From assembly GCA_025766275.1 (NCBI GenBank), contig JAFKAC010000232.1, positions 1 to 54,829 of the forward strand: a DNA stretch of 54,829 nt, read 5' to 3'. Source of the DNA: Lactarius indigo. Taxonomy: Eukaryota > Basidiomycota > Agaricomycetes > Russulales > Russulaceae. Under the pieces are notes generated by a model. The model searched no databases, had not been told where the DNA came from, and worked only from the letters and a program-made list of their open reading frames with translations. The position numbers were made by a program, and so were the translations under genes. Shown here piece by piece: positions 34,376 through 45,619 of the stretch (positions within the stretch are counted from its first letter, which is position 1; every line of letters begins with the position of its first letter).

Positions 34376-35423
34376 ATGCCTCCTCTAATCCGGTCAAAGA
34401 GGAATTCCCAGCGCAAGTATATTGATCTCATCAACCAAGCGTCTTCCAAGTGGGCAAATTGGGACCCACCAAGGCGTATCATGGTTGGCTCTCTAACTTA
34501 CTTCCTACTTACTATTTCCCACGGACCTGATTGCCGTCTCACGACAGCCTGGTGATTTCGGTACCGTCATAAAGTCCACGGGAGAGCTTGTGGTTGAGGG
34601 GAACATATACGTTCACGAGGACCTTGCACATATTTCCAGAAAGTATCCTCCATCTGAAGGGGATGAGACAGATCAGTATTATATCCACTCGTACGAGGTG
34701 CGTGGTGTGGATGTCGGTGCTGGACTTGGAGCGTAAGTCACAACGTCTATGCCAAACACCACTGTCCTCAACATGACTTTTCCAGAAATCTTCTGGGCAT
34801 CCAAGGCCTCGTTTTCAAGAGCCGCTGGCAATTCAATTCCAAGCGCGGCGCAGTCCTGCTGATGTACCAACCACGACTCATCACTGTCCCCGACGCGTTC
34901 TTCACCGAGACTCAAGGCGTCCCTATTCTCAAAAACAAGTCCGTGGTCTACCAAGTGTTCAACTGTCCCGGCTTCTACATGTATCTATCCAATAAAGGTG
35001 GGTGACGCGCGAGTTTCATCCATCGCGTCCCCCCATGAATGCATTGCTTTCTCTAGTCCACGAACAAGTGGCCGTTGGCTTGCGTGCGAATCTTCCACCC
35101 CAGCTGTCGAATGTCAATCCAGCATTGGGCGTTGGCTGGATGGCCCACGGCACCACTGGCATCGGGCAGCAGGGCTACCAACCAGATGCGACTTACACCC
35201 CCCTATTCGGTTTGCGATCGCTACGGAAGCGCCTTTTGAGGAGGGGTGAATCTGACCAAGGCCCGAAGGAATTGTGAGTGCTGTCTTCTCTGACTCGTCC
35301 CACTTCATGCTTAAAAGAGGACACCTCAGGTGGGAAGAGTCCCGTGTGCCGTGGGATCACCTCGATGACGATGGTATAAGTGAGGCAGAGGATGACAGTG
35401 ACGACGACGACGACGACGACTAG
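34376..35423 (+). CDS. Uncharacterised protein with poly-Asp tail, paralogue 1
   Basis: Five exons (34376-34483, 34548-34732, 34786-34997, 35057-35273, 35330-35423) encode 271 aa. The family is shared with the gene at 36151; I know similar sequences only as uncharacterised fungal proteins. Conserved stretches are YIDLINQASSKWANWDPP, GDFGTV, VEGNIYVH, KSRWQFNSKRGAVLLM, VFNCPGFYMYLSNK and GVGWMAHGTTGIGQQGYQPD. The C terminus is strongly acidic and ends in a run of Asp residues coded by a GAC repeat. No signal peptide or membrane segment is seen. The first intron uses a weak donor, GTTGGC, supported by the position of the same intron in the paralogue. Function unknown. Confidence 0.85.
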
Positions 35424-36150
35424 ACCTTTTCTTCGTTTCTCGTTTTTGTAAACACATCCTTGTATTATACGCATACCAAAAGGCAATCTTCGAGAGTCGA
35501 CGGAGAGTGAAGCTAGTGAAGCCTGGACTGAGGGGTTGCGCTGTGTCCAACGGAATCCTCGTCGGCAAGCATGGAACGCGTCGAGGCTGCTGTGCGTAAG
35601 TTACTAAGTTTGACTCGTAGCTGTGTTCAGAAGACCGAGGACACCGCTCTCTCGTACCGCCTGTTCACCAAGTCACCAGCCCAGACTATCCACGTCACAA
35701 TTTTGCGGCTTCCCTGCGGTTTACTTAGCTCCGTAGTTGGGCTGCGCAAGGTTGGTTATCAACTAGCCCGTGCTAAGTGATTCCCACAGCCCCCAGGCGG
35801 TGCTTCCGTTTCTTCGAATTTGGAAGAAGCTTGTGTAAGTGTAAGGCCCGTTTGAGCAAGTTGATCGAGGCGCGGCTTATCTCCTCCCTCATTGCAACCC
35901 CACTAGACCAGCATGTAGGTCTCGTGTCCACCGAAGAGACTGATCCTCCGCCTAGGTGAGCATTTCACGAAGGTTACGCCTATTTCAAGTTCTAGACGTT
36001 CTTTCCAGTGCTCGACTGACGGTTCCTGTCAAGCGCTGCGGTCCTCATGACAGCCAGATGCGGTGCTCAAGTAACGTGATAGATCCCTGGTTTCGTGCAT
36101 ATATAGTCTACAAACAAGGGACACGGAACTAGACAACCTCCTACATCACC
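35424..36150. other. Spacer between the two paralogues, with possible coding remnant
   Basis: A frame at 35571-35780 contains a protein-like stretch (QKTEDTALSYRLFTKSPAQT), and another at 35777-35959 ends in LISSLIATPLDQHVGLVSTE. I could not join them into a convincing model or name a family; they may be a small gene or a decayed one. A TATATA at 36100-36105 precedes the next gene. Confidence 0.3.
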
Positions 36151-37206
36151 ATGGGAGTTTGGACCAAAGGAAACGCACAGCGCAAGTTCATCGATCTGAT
36201 CAACGAAGCCACTTTCAAGTGGGCCAACTGGGACCCGCCAAAGGTCATCCAGGTAAGCCCCTTCCTCCACCTTTCCATCATTCCGACGCAGCCGAACCGC
36301 CTTTGCTACAGATCGGTGATTTTGGCACCATTGACAAGAAGTCGGGAGAGCTGAAAGTCGAGGGGAACATCTACACGCACTCGGAGATCAAGCACATCGC
36401 GCAGGACTATCCCGCGTTCGTGGCTCCCGAGACCGATCTGTATCAGATCCACTCTCAACAAGTGAGGAGACTAGATATACAAGCCGACGTCGGCGCGTGA
36501 GTTCCCAACTCGACTCCCTCGCATGCCGCGCGGCCGTTCCTCACCACAGTGCTTCAGCAGCGCCACCGCGGCTGCTGACCAGGGTGTCGCTCTCAAAAGC
36601 CGTTGGCAATTCAACACCAAGCGCGGCGCGATATTGCTGATGCACAGGCCACGTTTACTCTGTGTACCCGACGGGTTCTTCGACGAGAAGTTCGACTTGC
36701 CCATCCTCAAGCGCAAGGTGGTGGTCGAACAAGTGTACAACTGCCCCGGGTACTACATGTATCTATCCAACAAAGGTAGGCGTTCTATCTTGCCCGGGAG
36801 ATCCAGCGAATGCTCACTGTCCCGCTAGCTAGCGAGCAGATCTCAGTCTCATTGCGTGCGAACTCACTCCCGGGCGTCGATGGCGAGCAGGCTTTGACTG
36901 TTGGCTGGTCGGCCGACGGGTCGTCTGGTGTCTGCCAGCAGGGGTTCCGAGAAGACGCGGTCTACACCCCGCTGTTTCGTCTCAAGTCGCTTGGGAGACG
37001 TCACTGGAGGAGGGACGGCATCACCCCCATGATCGAGAAGTGAGTGTTTTTTTTTTTCCCTTTCATCTTCTCGTTTTGCGCCGCATGCTCAAGGATGGAA
37101 ACACAGATGGGAAGTGACCTATATACCATGGGGCATACTTGATGAGGATGGCCTCACCGAGCCAGATTCTGACAACGACGACGATGACGACGACGATGAC
37201 GACTGA
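36151..37206 (+). CDS. Uncharacterised protein with poly-Asp tail, paralogue 2
   Basis: Five exons (36151-36252, 36312-36496, 36558-36775, 36829-37039, 37107-37206) encode 271 aa, the same length as paralogue 1, with introns at equivalent positions. Shared stretches are RKFIDLINEATFKWANWDPP, IGDFGTI, VEGNIYTH, KSRWQFNTKRGAILLM, VYNCPGYYMYLSNK and VGWSADGSSGVCQQGF. The exon-3 acceptor could be either of two AGs three bases apart. The tail is a long run of Asp. Function unknown; the tandem arrangement indicates a local duplication. Confidence 0.85.
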
Positions 37207-37931
37207 GGAGATTGTGACGTGTCCATGTAGAACAGCCCCGTGTACATTGAATATAAAGGACTACTATGGTAGTAGAACCTCTGCCCGTTGTTCGGCCCTC
37301 CACCGAAGCGCTGAAAACCCGGATTGCGGTTGATTGCGAATTCATGTTCTGTCTGGGCGTCAAGGCGCGGAACCGCATATGCCAGAATCATCGCCTCATG
37401 CCTCATGGGTAGAAGGTTTAGAGATAATTCCAAAACCGAGGGTCCCATACCACATAAGAATAGCCGGATGTAGTAAGTGCAAGTGAAGGGCGCCTCTGCC
37501 TGTGGACTCGGAGCCAATACGCCACTGCCCCTTAAGACAGCATCTGGAGGAATCACGTGATCCCGCCATTGAAGTCATCGGGAAACAAGCACTAAGGCCC
37601 TACTGACTCTGTATGAAACAGCGCTCAGCAGCCAAGTCGTAGCCTGGGAATGACCAGGCCTTATTTCTGGCCCTAGGGCCTTGATCAAAGTCGTGATAGT
37701 AATGCACGTTCGAGAAGGACTGGACTTGGGTTAACCCAAGGACGAACTTGAACCTGAGAGCGCGCCGGCTATGGTAACTTTGTCGCTGGACTCCCGAACC
37801 GGTCAGTTGAACGTTGGGCAAGCGTCCTTTCGGTTTGATTACTATGAGCATAGAACTTTGACAGTACAGTACCATTTGTACACCTGGATAAATTCGGTGA
37901 TCGATCGAAGCCCAGACCTTTACATCAGTAT
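37207..37931. other. Spacer between convergent genes
   Basis: Lies between the 3' ends of paralogue 2 and the monooxygenase. A minus-strand open frame at 37600-37935 shows no family feature and overlaps the monooxygenase stop. Nothing else seen. Confidence 0.5.
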
Positions 37932-40179
37932 TCAAGTGGCCGAGCTGCGGCGTTTTGCCTCTCTCTCCTCTTTCAAATGAGCCAACTCGTTAATGTCGAT
38001 AGGCTTGAACAGCCACGTCAGCCAATTCCCGCCGCTGCGCCCCGCGGGGAGCCCCATGTCTTCCAAGAGGTCGTCAGCGAGTTGCGGCCACCTACAGTAG
38101 ATCACGTCATGTGAGCCCCTGGTCAAGTCGCGCAGCGACACGAAGAAGGACGCACGACCAGAAACTGACGCCAGTCGCGTTGCTTTCGCCAGTCCAATTT
38201 TGGGTATATGGATAACGCCGCCGCACCCACGCGGCATCGCGATCGGCCAAGTCGCGCGCCTCATCCACGCTCCGTGGGAGCCGAAGCTCGTCGCGGCGGA
38301 AGTACGCAGCGATCCAATGTGCGGAGACCTCGGAAATATACGCGTGGTGCGTCGAAAGCTGTCAACGAGGTCGCGCGGGTGAGCGGCGGCGAGGTCACTG
38401 GCAACTCAAGAGCCCAAAGGAGAAAACAAAGATACCGTGGCTCCGTTGATCGCAAAATCGCGATTCAAGATGCTCTTTGCAGGAACTAGCGCTCGATATA
38501 TCGGCGCAACCCATGGCGCATCCCCAGGTATGACAGGCGGGTTGGCGAGACTCGTGTAGTCCCAGCGATACTTCGTCTTCGGTTCGTACTCCGGAGGGCG
38601 CCGTCCCAAGCCGAGGTATTCTATTGTCTCGTCTGTTGACGAATGGTAAGCATCACTATTAGCCGAAAGTGCAATCAATACTGGCCATCGAAAATGGGAC
38701 GCCAGGTAGACTTGTACCCGGTGGCGAGGATGACCGCAGAAGCGAGAACTGTGCGTCCGTCGTCAAGCACCACCGATTGCCCGTCGTCCCCGTATTTTTC
38801 CACTTGCGCGGGAAAAACGATGTTTATTTTCCCTGCATTCGCGAGCGAGTAGAAACTTCCCTCACGAGGGACCCCCTCGTCGTTCGTGCGCGTATTCCAG
38901 AATATGGAATGAGTGTAACGAAGTGGGGAGTCACGTGGGAGACCCAATACATGATGCTGTAGCAGGGTCCGAATCAAGCTCTGTGTCGGAACCGGTTGAC
39001 TATGCATATTTACCGAATATCGTGCCAGAGTTTGCCAAAAATTGCGCACGATCAACCCGCCAAACCAAGTTGTATGCAAGAAACGCCTAATGAATGTCGG
39101 TCAGCCAGTGATTAAGTGCTGGGGAACCCCTTCAAGGTTCCCTTACTCAAGCCGAGAGCGTAATTCCTTGCAGCCGGCCATCACTGAAAGAAGCCTAGGA
39201 TATTTGTTGGGAGTGAGGTCATGACCGAGATCCGAGGGCCACACCTGCTCTTCCTGATGGCATCGGGTAAAGGGTTTGGACTTGCCAGGAAAGCGTCAGC
39301 AGTGCGGAATATCACCGTGACAGGGCGACCTTCTTTAGCAAGAAAGGCAGCAGCGCTGGAAACAACCGTTAGTCACGGGTGCATGCATGCGGGGTCGTGC
39401 CCACTCTTGCGCCGACTTTCCACCTCCGACAACAACCACCGGTCGGGGAGCATCGGGGCCAGTAGGTGACGTGCACGAAAGTAGGTCATCGATCCGCGAC
39501 GCGAAGTCCATTGAATGTAATACAGGGCCTGAAAAACGGGCAATCTTGGCCGCCTCAGGAGCCAATAATTCGGGAAAGAATGGATTGCTGTTCCCCTGGA
39601 GACTGCGTTAAGGTGGGATTCAATGTCTAAAGAGTATAGAGAAAACTCACGCCGGTACAGAGAACAATGCGGGGGTAATATAAGACCCGGACCTTCTCCG
39701 CACTGGTGCTATTTTTGTCGTGCACGAGAACGGACCACCCTCGCTCATTATCGCCTCTGCGAATATTAAGGACCTCTGTCTCGAAGCGGATTTTACCTTG
39801 CAAAAAACGCTCTTTGAAATCCTCCAAATATTGTCGTACATCGTCTCCGGATAATCGTCCTCCAGTCTTGGTGTGGCTTTCAGGCGCACGCATCGGCAGG
39901 GGAGAAAACCTGTACTCGCCGTGCACGCTAGTAACCGCATCAGGGATGGGAGGCCGATAAATCGTGGGGAAAGGGAGACCTGTTAATGCAGAGCCCGGGG
40001 TATACACGTTCTTCGGACCAGACACCGCCTACGGACTTGTCGCGGGTGAGTATCTCGACATTCACAAAGCCATCTTGCAGTAGGGTGTGCGCTGTGATAA
40101 GGCCAGCGAGTCCTGAACCGATGACCGCCACGGTCTCCTGAAGAGGGTCAAGCTGGTGCTCTTGCGGATGAAAAACCAT
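37932..40179 (-). CDS. Flavin-containing monooxygenase-like FAD/NAD(P)-binding protein
   Basis: Nine exons (40179-39980, 39927-39651, 39595-39405, 39355-39245, 39194-39147, 39086-38686, 38632-38436, 38358-38156, 38091-37932) encode 595 aa. The FAD motif GSGLAG is at residues 21-26, the FMO-like fingerprint FSGPVLHSMDF at about 180-190, the NADPH-type motif VVVVGGGKSA at about 212-221, and ATGYKSTW later. Such enzymes use NADPH and O2 to oxygenate soft nucleophiles or ketones; the substrate is unknown. Met at 40221 would add 14 residues. Between exons 6 and 7 no GT donor keeps the frame; a GC-AG intron (38633-38685) restores the expected FDDETIEYLG. Confidence 0.85.
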
Positions 40180-41734
40180 AGCGGGCGTCCGAGCAGAGAA
40201 GAACGAGCAACTTTGATCCACCCCACTCCACCCGACTTATTATACTACCACAATATTTGACGGCTAGCCTCTAATCAAGAACTTTGATTATTGCCGCCGG
40301 TGTGTCATATCCGTATCCCACCGATGTTGCGAGTTACCAGCTGTATTAGCGGCATCAGTGAGCGCCAGAAGTCATGCAGTCATGGGTGATATCGGCTAAC
40401 TTGAAGTAGAAGACAAGTGGCCGCAGTGCGCCAACCATGTGTTTGCTGCCTATTATAGCCACAAAAGTTGACCTAAATGATACCACATGACCAGACTGGG
40501 TGGCTGCAAAAGCGCTGGCTCGATTCGTAGAAACACCTCGCCATGTGTTTCTCTCAAGAAGGCTCTGTTCCGCGTCTCTCTTCTATTCTCGTCACCTGCC
40601 GGCCTATCATATACCCCACTTGTGACCTTTCCTACAGTAGGTGTTCTGCTGTACCTCAGGCTGGCTCTTCCCGCTCGATATTTCGTCCGTTTATTAATCG
40701 TTGGTGCGAAGAAATGAAGAAATGATGTCAAGGGCCGGGAGGACCAGAAAAGCAACCCACCTCACAAAGGCTGATCGATCAATTACGATCAAAGGTGCCG
40801 AACAGTCTTTTTGAAAGAAATTTCCCATCATCGAGTCAAAGAAGCTCTTGGCGCGTCCTACGGCTCAGAAAAGTACGTTGGAGCACTATATATTTGGCTC
40901 GTGAGAGGCATTTTTGATCGTTACCTCTCAGCTATTGAATATTGAACGTTATTGAACTCTCAAGGTTCTTTCCGCCTCATTGACAAAGCTCCGTAATGTT
41001 TGCAGTATTGCTTCGAACCATTATGGCCATGGATTCTTCCTACGCGACCGCGCTCAAGACACTGTCGTCTGTGCAGAACGCTCTCGCCACCCTTTGCTCC
41101 CATCCATCCATCTCCACCGTGACAGTTGCCACTCTTAGGGTTCATGAGCAATGATACACTCTCTGCTGTGTACCTCCGCACGACTTGCTCCTAGGGCTCG
41201 AGGTTCTGCAACCTACGTTCTGCCACGACTTTTCAGTGCGTATTCGGAGACACCAGGGGCGTCGAATGCCTCGAAAATTTCCCTGGAAAAGTGCATCATT
41301 AGTGGACACGTGGGACGAGTCCTAGAACAGAAACAGCTGCAAATCGCTCCACTTCGCAAGCCCAAGGGTGTTTCGTTACATCATATCCCGCGACTGATGA
41401 TGATAGCTAAGCATTGCCTAAGCCGATTTACTCCACCCAAATTCCTCACGGGGAAGGAGCAGATATTTTCGCGAGCGAGCCTTGGAGGAACCGCTGACGT
41501 AACATTCTACTTCTTTGCCGTGGTGACGTAATATGTAGGGGCGACCTCGAGGAAAAGGGATTGGGAAATGTAGCCGTCTCTGCAGTCGTGGCCTCGTTTT
41601 TGCCTGCATGAATAGAAGTTCATTAAGCAAGTAGGCGTGCCACTGGCCATGGCATGATTAAGTGGAAAGCAAATTACTAGCCCTCATCAGAGGACGCCGA
41701 AAGATGAAACATACAATGGGTAAAAAGGTCGACA
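40180..41734. other. Intergenic region with a possible small ORF
   Basis: Lies upstream of the monooxygenase and downstream of VPS74. A TATATATTT near 40886 is followed by an open frame at 40996-41154 (+, 52 aa; contains SSYATALKTLSSVQNALATL), which could be a small gene or a first exon. A 126-aa frame at 41151-41531 begins with a basic Ala/Arg/Ser-rich stretch, but I see no family. Confidence 0.35.
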
Positions 41735-42978
41735 TCACAACAATGAGTCTAGCTTGCTCAGAACCTCCAAGACACCAGCGACGAGTTCGCATCCCGCGTC
41801 CTCATCTCCGCCAACCGTCTCCTTGCGAACCTCTGTGAGCAAGCCGAGAACCGCCTCGCGCCCAGTGGTGGCAGAAGTACCCATCGCGATCCGTGAGCTT
41901 TCCCGCCGTTTTGAAGCCGCGCTGCCTGAAGAAGCCCCACCCCCGCTTCCAAATGGCCACACGGCAAACTCAGCGATAATGTCATCACATCGCGCGAACG
42001 CCGACTCGCGGTCCTCATACCCGAGCCCTGAGAATGCGTTGTCGAGCACGCTCGCGGCGTACGCGGAGCATGCGAGGCAGACGGCGCGTAGCGCGCGCAT
42101 CTGCGTGCCCGGTGCTTCGAACGCGGCAGGCGAGACGGCGGAGGTGTTCGTGGTGAGCAGGGTGACGACACGGGCGACGACGGCGTCCTTGATGCGGAGG
42201 TCGGCGACGGGATGCGTGGCCATGTCGAAGAGGAGAAAATTGCGCTTCTCGGTACGGAGGACGCCCTTGTCGACGAGCCCCTTCGCGAGGCGCTCGCGGA
42301 CCTGCTTGAGTTGGTAGCCGATTTTGAGCACGTTCCAAGTCTCGCCTGTCATAGAACGGATGGCAACGTGAGCATTTTATTTGCAGCGTATCAGAGGGTT
42401 CGCGGTGGGTGGGCGACGCAAAATGAGAGGACGTGCCGGAAAGAAGATCAATCCACGAGTTGATTGACATGCGCTCCGTTTCCTGCGCCTTCATCATGCG
42501 GAGCGCCTCGTCAAGGATAGTCTCACCCGTCTGACGGTCGTCGATGACTTCAACCAGACGCTCGGCAAGGGGAAACCGACGACGATTAGGGTCCTTGTGA
42601 ACGGCAATGCGCCGCCGGAGGGCGAGTTCGATGAGAATACAGCCACGTAACGCATAGGAGATGTTGTCATTCCAGAATGACAAGTAACCCTGCGTTCGAG
42701 TCGCGTCAGGTGGCCGAAATTATACAAACAGAACTTGCCTGACGGTCTTTTAAACCGAGAAGTAAGACCTCCTCCATAAGGGTGAGGCGAGGGACTTTTC
42801 CGCCAGCCTTTGATTCTTCATCATCCCGTTCGAGGTCGCGGGGGTCGAAAGCGATTTTGTTGCCTCCAGCAAAAGCGGAGCCGGCATGGGAGGTGAATGA
42901 CGAAGAGGTCTCTGAAGAAGTTGTGGATGCGGGACCTGTGTTGACTCTCCGCCTAGATAGGCCTGAGGTTTCACTCAT
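41735..42978 (-). CDS. VPS74: Vps74/GOLPH3-like PI4P effector of Golgi glycosyltransferase retention
   Basis: Three exons (42978-42739, 42689-42437, 42345-41735) encode 367 aa. The family core is unmistakable: [16 protein letters not shown] at 65-80, [16 protein letters not shown] from 81, then [18 protein letters not shown] and [19 protein letters not shown]86 of SFWNDN corresponds to the PI4P-pocket tryptophan known in GOLPH3. The protein binds PI4P on Golgi membranes and retains glycosyltransferases through their cytosolic tails, with COPI. The N-terminal about 60 residues are Ser-rich and likely disordered. Both introns (42690-42738 and 42346-42436) need GC donors (GCAAGT and GCACGT) to keep the frame across strongly conserved sequence. 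Confidence 0.95.
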
Positions 42979-43126
42979 CGCGACGTGGATGGGGATCTGG
43001 TGAACCCGTGAGCTTGAGCCAGATAACCCTCGTCTTGGCCAGCGTCCAAGGGGGCTGTGCCGCACCGCCAACAGCGGCATACCATCAAGCACTATTATCA
43101 ATCACTCTGCCAAGCGTTACTTGCAG

Positions 43127-43207
43127 GACCCCGTAGCTCAGTGGTAGAGCGTGAGATTCCAGCGATTTGCTTCCTCAAGGCCATCCGTTCAATCCGGGTC
43201 GGGGTCA
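43127..43207 (+). tRNA. tRNA-Trp (CCA) with a short intron
   Basis: The acceptor stem GACCCCG pairs perfectly with CGGGGTC (43200-43206), followed by discriminator A. The D stem is GCTC/GAGC and the T arm ATCCG-TTCAATC-CGGGT. The anticodon loop starts TTCCAG, placing CCA at 43159-43161. Nine extra bases (about 43163-43171) fit an intron after position 37. The anticodon stem has one A-C mismatch next to the loop in this alignment. A T run at 43210-43217 is a likely Pol III terminator. Confidence 0.85.
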
Positions 43208-43486
43208 TTCTTTTTTTCTTCCCGCTTGCCGTTCCACGGACGCTTCTTTCTACCTTATCGCCGTTCACCACAGTCCTTCACCCAGCCCAGATTCTCGCCC
43301 TAGGACCTTTCTTTCCCTTCACCCATTGTTCTGTACACGTACAATGCCATTGTCACAGTCCGGAGAATACGGGCCTCGGCACTTCGGATTATTCCAACCG
43401 CCACTGCACCTTTCCTTGGCCTTTCAAGCCTTCAAGCCCAAGCATTATCCCCTTTCGTGGTGTTCTCATCTCTTCAGAGACACGGC

Positions 43487-44123
43487 ATGCCTTCAGGTGG
43501 AAACCTGACCGGCCATCATTCAGTGCACACGGGCGACCTCCCCTACTCTGACCCCGTCTTACGCGCCAGCTCGTCCAGCGAGTCATTCTCGACCGAGTAT
43601 GGCCCAGATGAGACGCCTCAATCAGAAGGATCTCTCCCTCCGGCCGAGTTTGCGCGCCGCATTGAATCCACCCTCCGTCTCCACGTTGCACCAGATACCG
43701 AGCTTGCTGCAGAACAGTCACCTCTGCTACCTCCACTCGAAGAGGGAGACGAACGAGCAGAGAAGGGTGAATGTCGATTTTTCGTGCAATGGGGATTTAT
43801 GCTCACGCGACGAACTACTCGCAGCACGCTTCATACGCGTGATGCAGACACTACGGCGTGTTGTAGCGCTAGTTGAGGAGGTTGAAAGTATCGAGGCTTC
43901 CCTCGCGCGTAACCCACATGGTGGACTCGAGGATCCACCCACCACCGATGACCTTACAGCTCTCATGCAGGGTCTAATGGGTCCCCCCTCCTCCGTGCCG
44001 GCCAGTGCACCCTCTCTCATTTTTGCTCCGACCAGCCCAATGGCTTTAGACAAGCCACCCGCACTTCTATACGGTCGTACGATTGGTTTTGCAGCTGGAA
44101 AGGGCAGGTTGTGGGCACGATAA
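43487..44123 (+). CDS. Hypothetical protein
   Basis: Two exons (43487-43766 and 43825-44123) with a 58-nt GT-AG intron give 192 aa. Splicing joins two open frames that each look coding on either side of the intron. The N-terminal half is Ser/Pro/Glu-rich and probably disordered (VLRASSSSESFSTEYGPDET). The second exon carries a helical segment, RFIRVMQTLRRVVALVEEVE, followed by a Pro-rich tail. I recognise no domain and no signal peptide. The Met at 43487 is chosen because it begins the frame after the tRNA spacer; an upstream start is possible. Confidence 0.6.
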
Positions 44124-45619
44124 GGATTTTGGTGGCATCATGGTGCGTCTCGTGAGTTCAGCTTTGTATGTTGCACAGGTGCTGAACTCTGCAGGAGGAC
44201 GGACGGCATTTTTTATGCTTCATTTCCGCTTGCAGCTCGCGAGAATATCACAAGTATCTACCTCAATTTGTCAGGCCCACATACCTTAGTACACAATGAC
44301 CAGTCGTGCATCTCGCTCTGTCCCGGCTTCGGAACTTCATTTCCGCGTCACTCCGGGGCTTCCTTTCGTCCCTTGACCACCAACCCTTTTCATATTCTGA
44401 GAATTCTTATTTGTCAGGCCTCACAATCGGTCATATTTTCCCGTCGGATTCTGGAATTTTCTCATGGGCGGATGTAGCCGTGATGTGCCAAGTGATAGGG
44501 GTGAGGTACGTTCCGCTATTCACAAAGTGTTTGTGGGCATGTGCTATACGCTGCGTACCCCTGCGTATTTCTAATCTTTTCTGGCGAGTCAGCTTGCGTG
44601 TAATAATTTCGATCTAGGGTCAGCGTGTTCTACTTCTAGCCCCAGTGATGACTCATGCTTTGCATTTTACCTGTCCCTGAACGGACCGTTAAACGCAAGC
44701 TTGCGAAAAGAGCAACGGAACGGGCGACCGATCGTGCGAGATTCACTGCTCACGCGTTAATGTCGCCCTTTTACTAGCTTTATTCTCCTTTCCTTTGCCT
44801 TCTGCTGAGCGCTCCCTGTCCACTCACGAGTTGCTGCGTCACCATGGCTTTTTGCCAGATAATCCCACGTCAGCCTCAAAGAGGTACGAATTATTTATCT
44901 TTGTTGGTTAGCCTCTGCGCATGCCTAATTCCGATTGTAGCCACCGCTCACTTCGTCATCGCAGTGCGGTGTAGTTGTCATGACTAAAATATGTTGGGCG
45001 CATTCGGCTTATCTATTCGGCTATTTTATCACTCGCTGGGCTCAACAGATTTCCTTGAACGTCCACTAGCTATCAGATGCCTAACTTATCATAGAGCGTC
45101 CGAGATCCACTTATCCAATGGCATAGCATGCCAACCGCGCAAGGTTACGGTGCCGTAATAATCAACAATCGCACGCCCCGTTGGTGTGTACACTCTAAAC
45201 GGGCGCCATCTCTTCCCATCATCATCTGCCGCACTTTCTTGAGAATTGGGGGGTCGAAAGCCACGAGGCTCTAATAAAGAAGCCGTGATTTACGACGGGG
45301 TTCTTGCCTCGCGTGTGCTATAAGACCGTCTTATCCTTGTGTCAATGAGGCCCACCTACCGTGCAGGCACCAGGCAGGATAGTGTATATCTTCCCTATCT
45401 CGTTTCAACGTTTGCTCGACTCTCAGCCTTGCAGAGCCCCCCCTCACAACCCACCAACCTTCTTTTTAGCTCTTTGGGAGTGCCATCCGGCTCTCCTAGT
45501 CTTCGTTAACCTTCTTTCAACTACGACCCACCGCTGCATCATGCAACCGCGCTGCAAACACACACGCCCCAGCAATCGGCCCAAGGCTTCTTCGGTGCGT
45601 GTCCCAGAGCGCAAAGTGT
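44124..45619. other. Intergenic region, nothing recognised
   Basis: About 1.5 kb without a supported gene on either strand. A CTATAAG motif near 45317 may be the promoter of the following hypothetical gene. Confidence 0.5.

Noticed and set aside
35193..35568. Minus-strand frames opposite the poly-Asp tail of paralogue 1
   Set aside because: They are the complement of the GAC repeat and the coding exons of the + strand gene.
41754..42317. 187-codon + strand open frame
   Set aside because: It is antisense to VPS74 exon 3, whose minus-strand product is strongly conserved.
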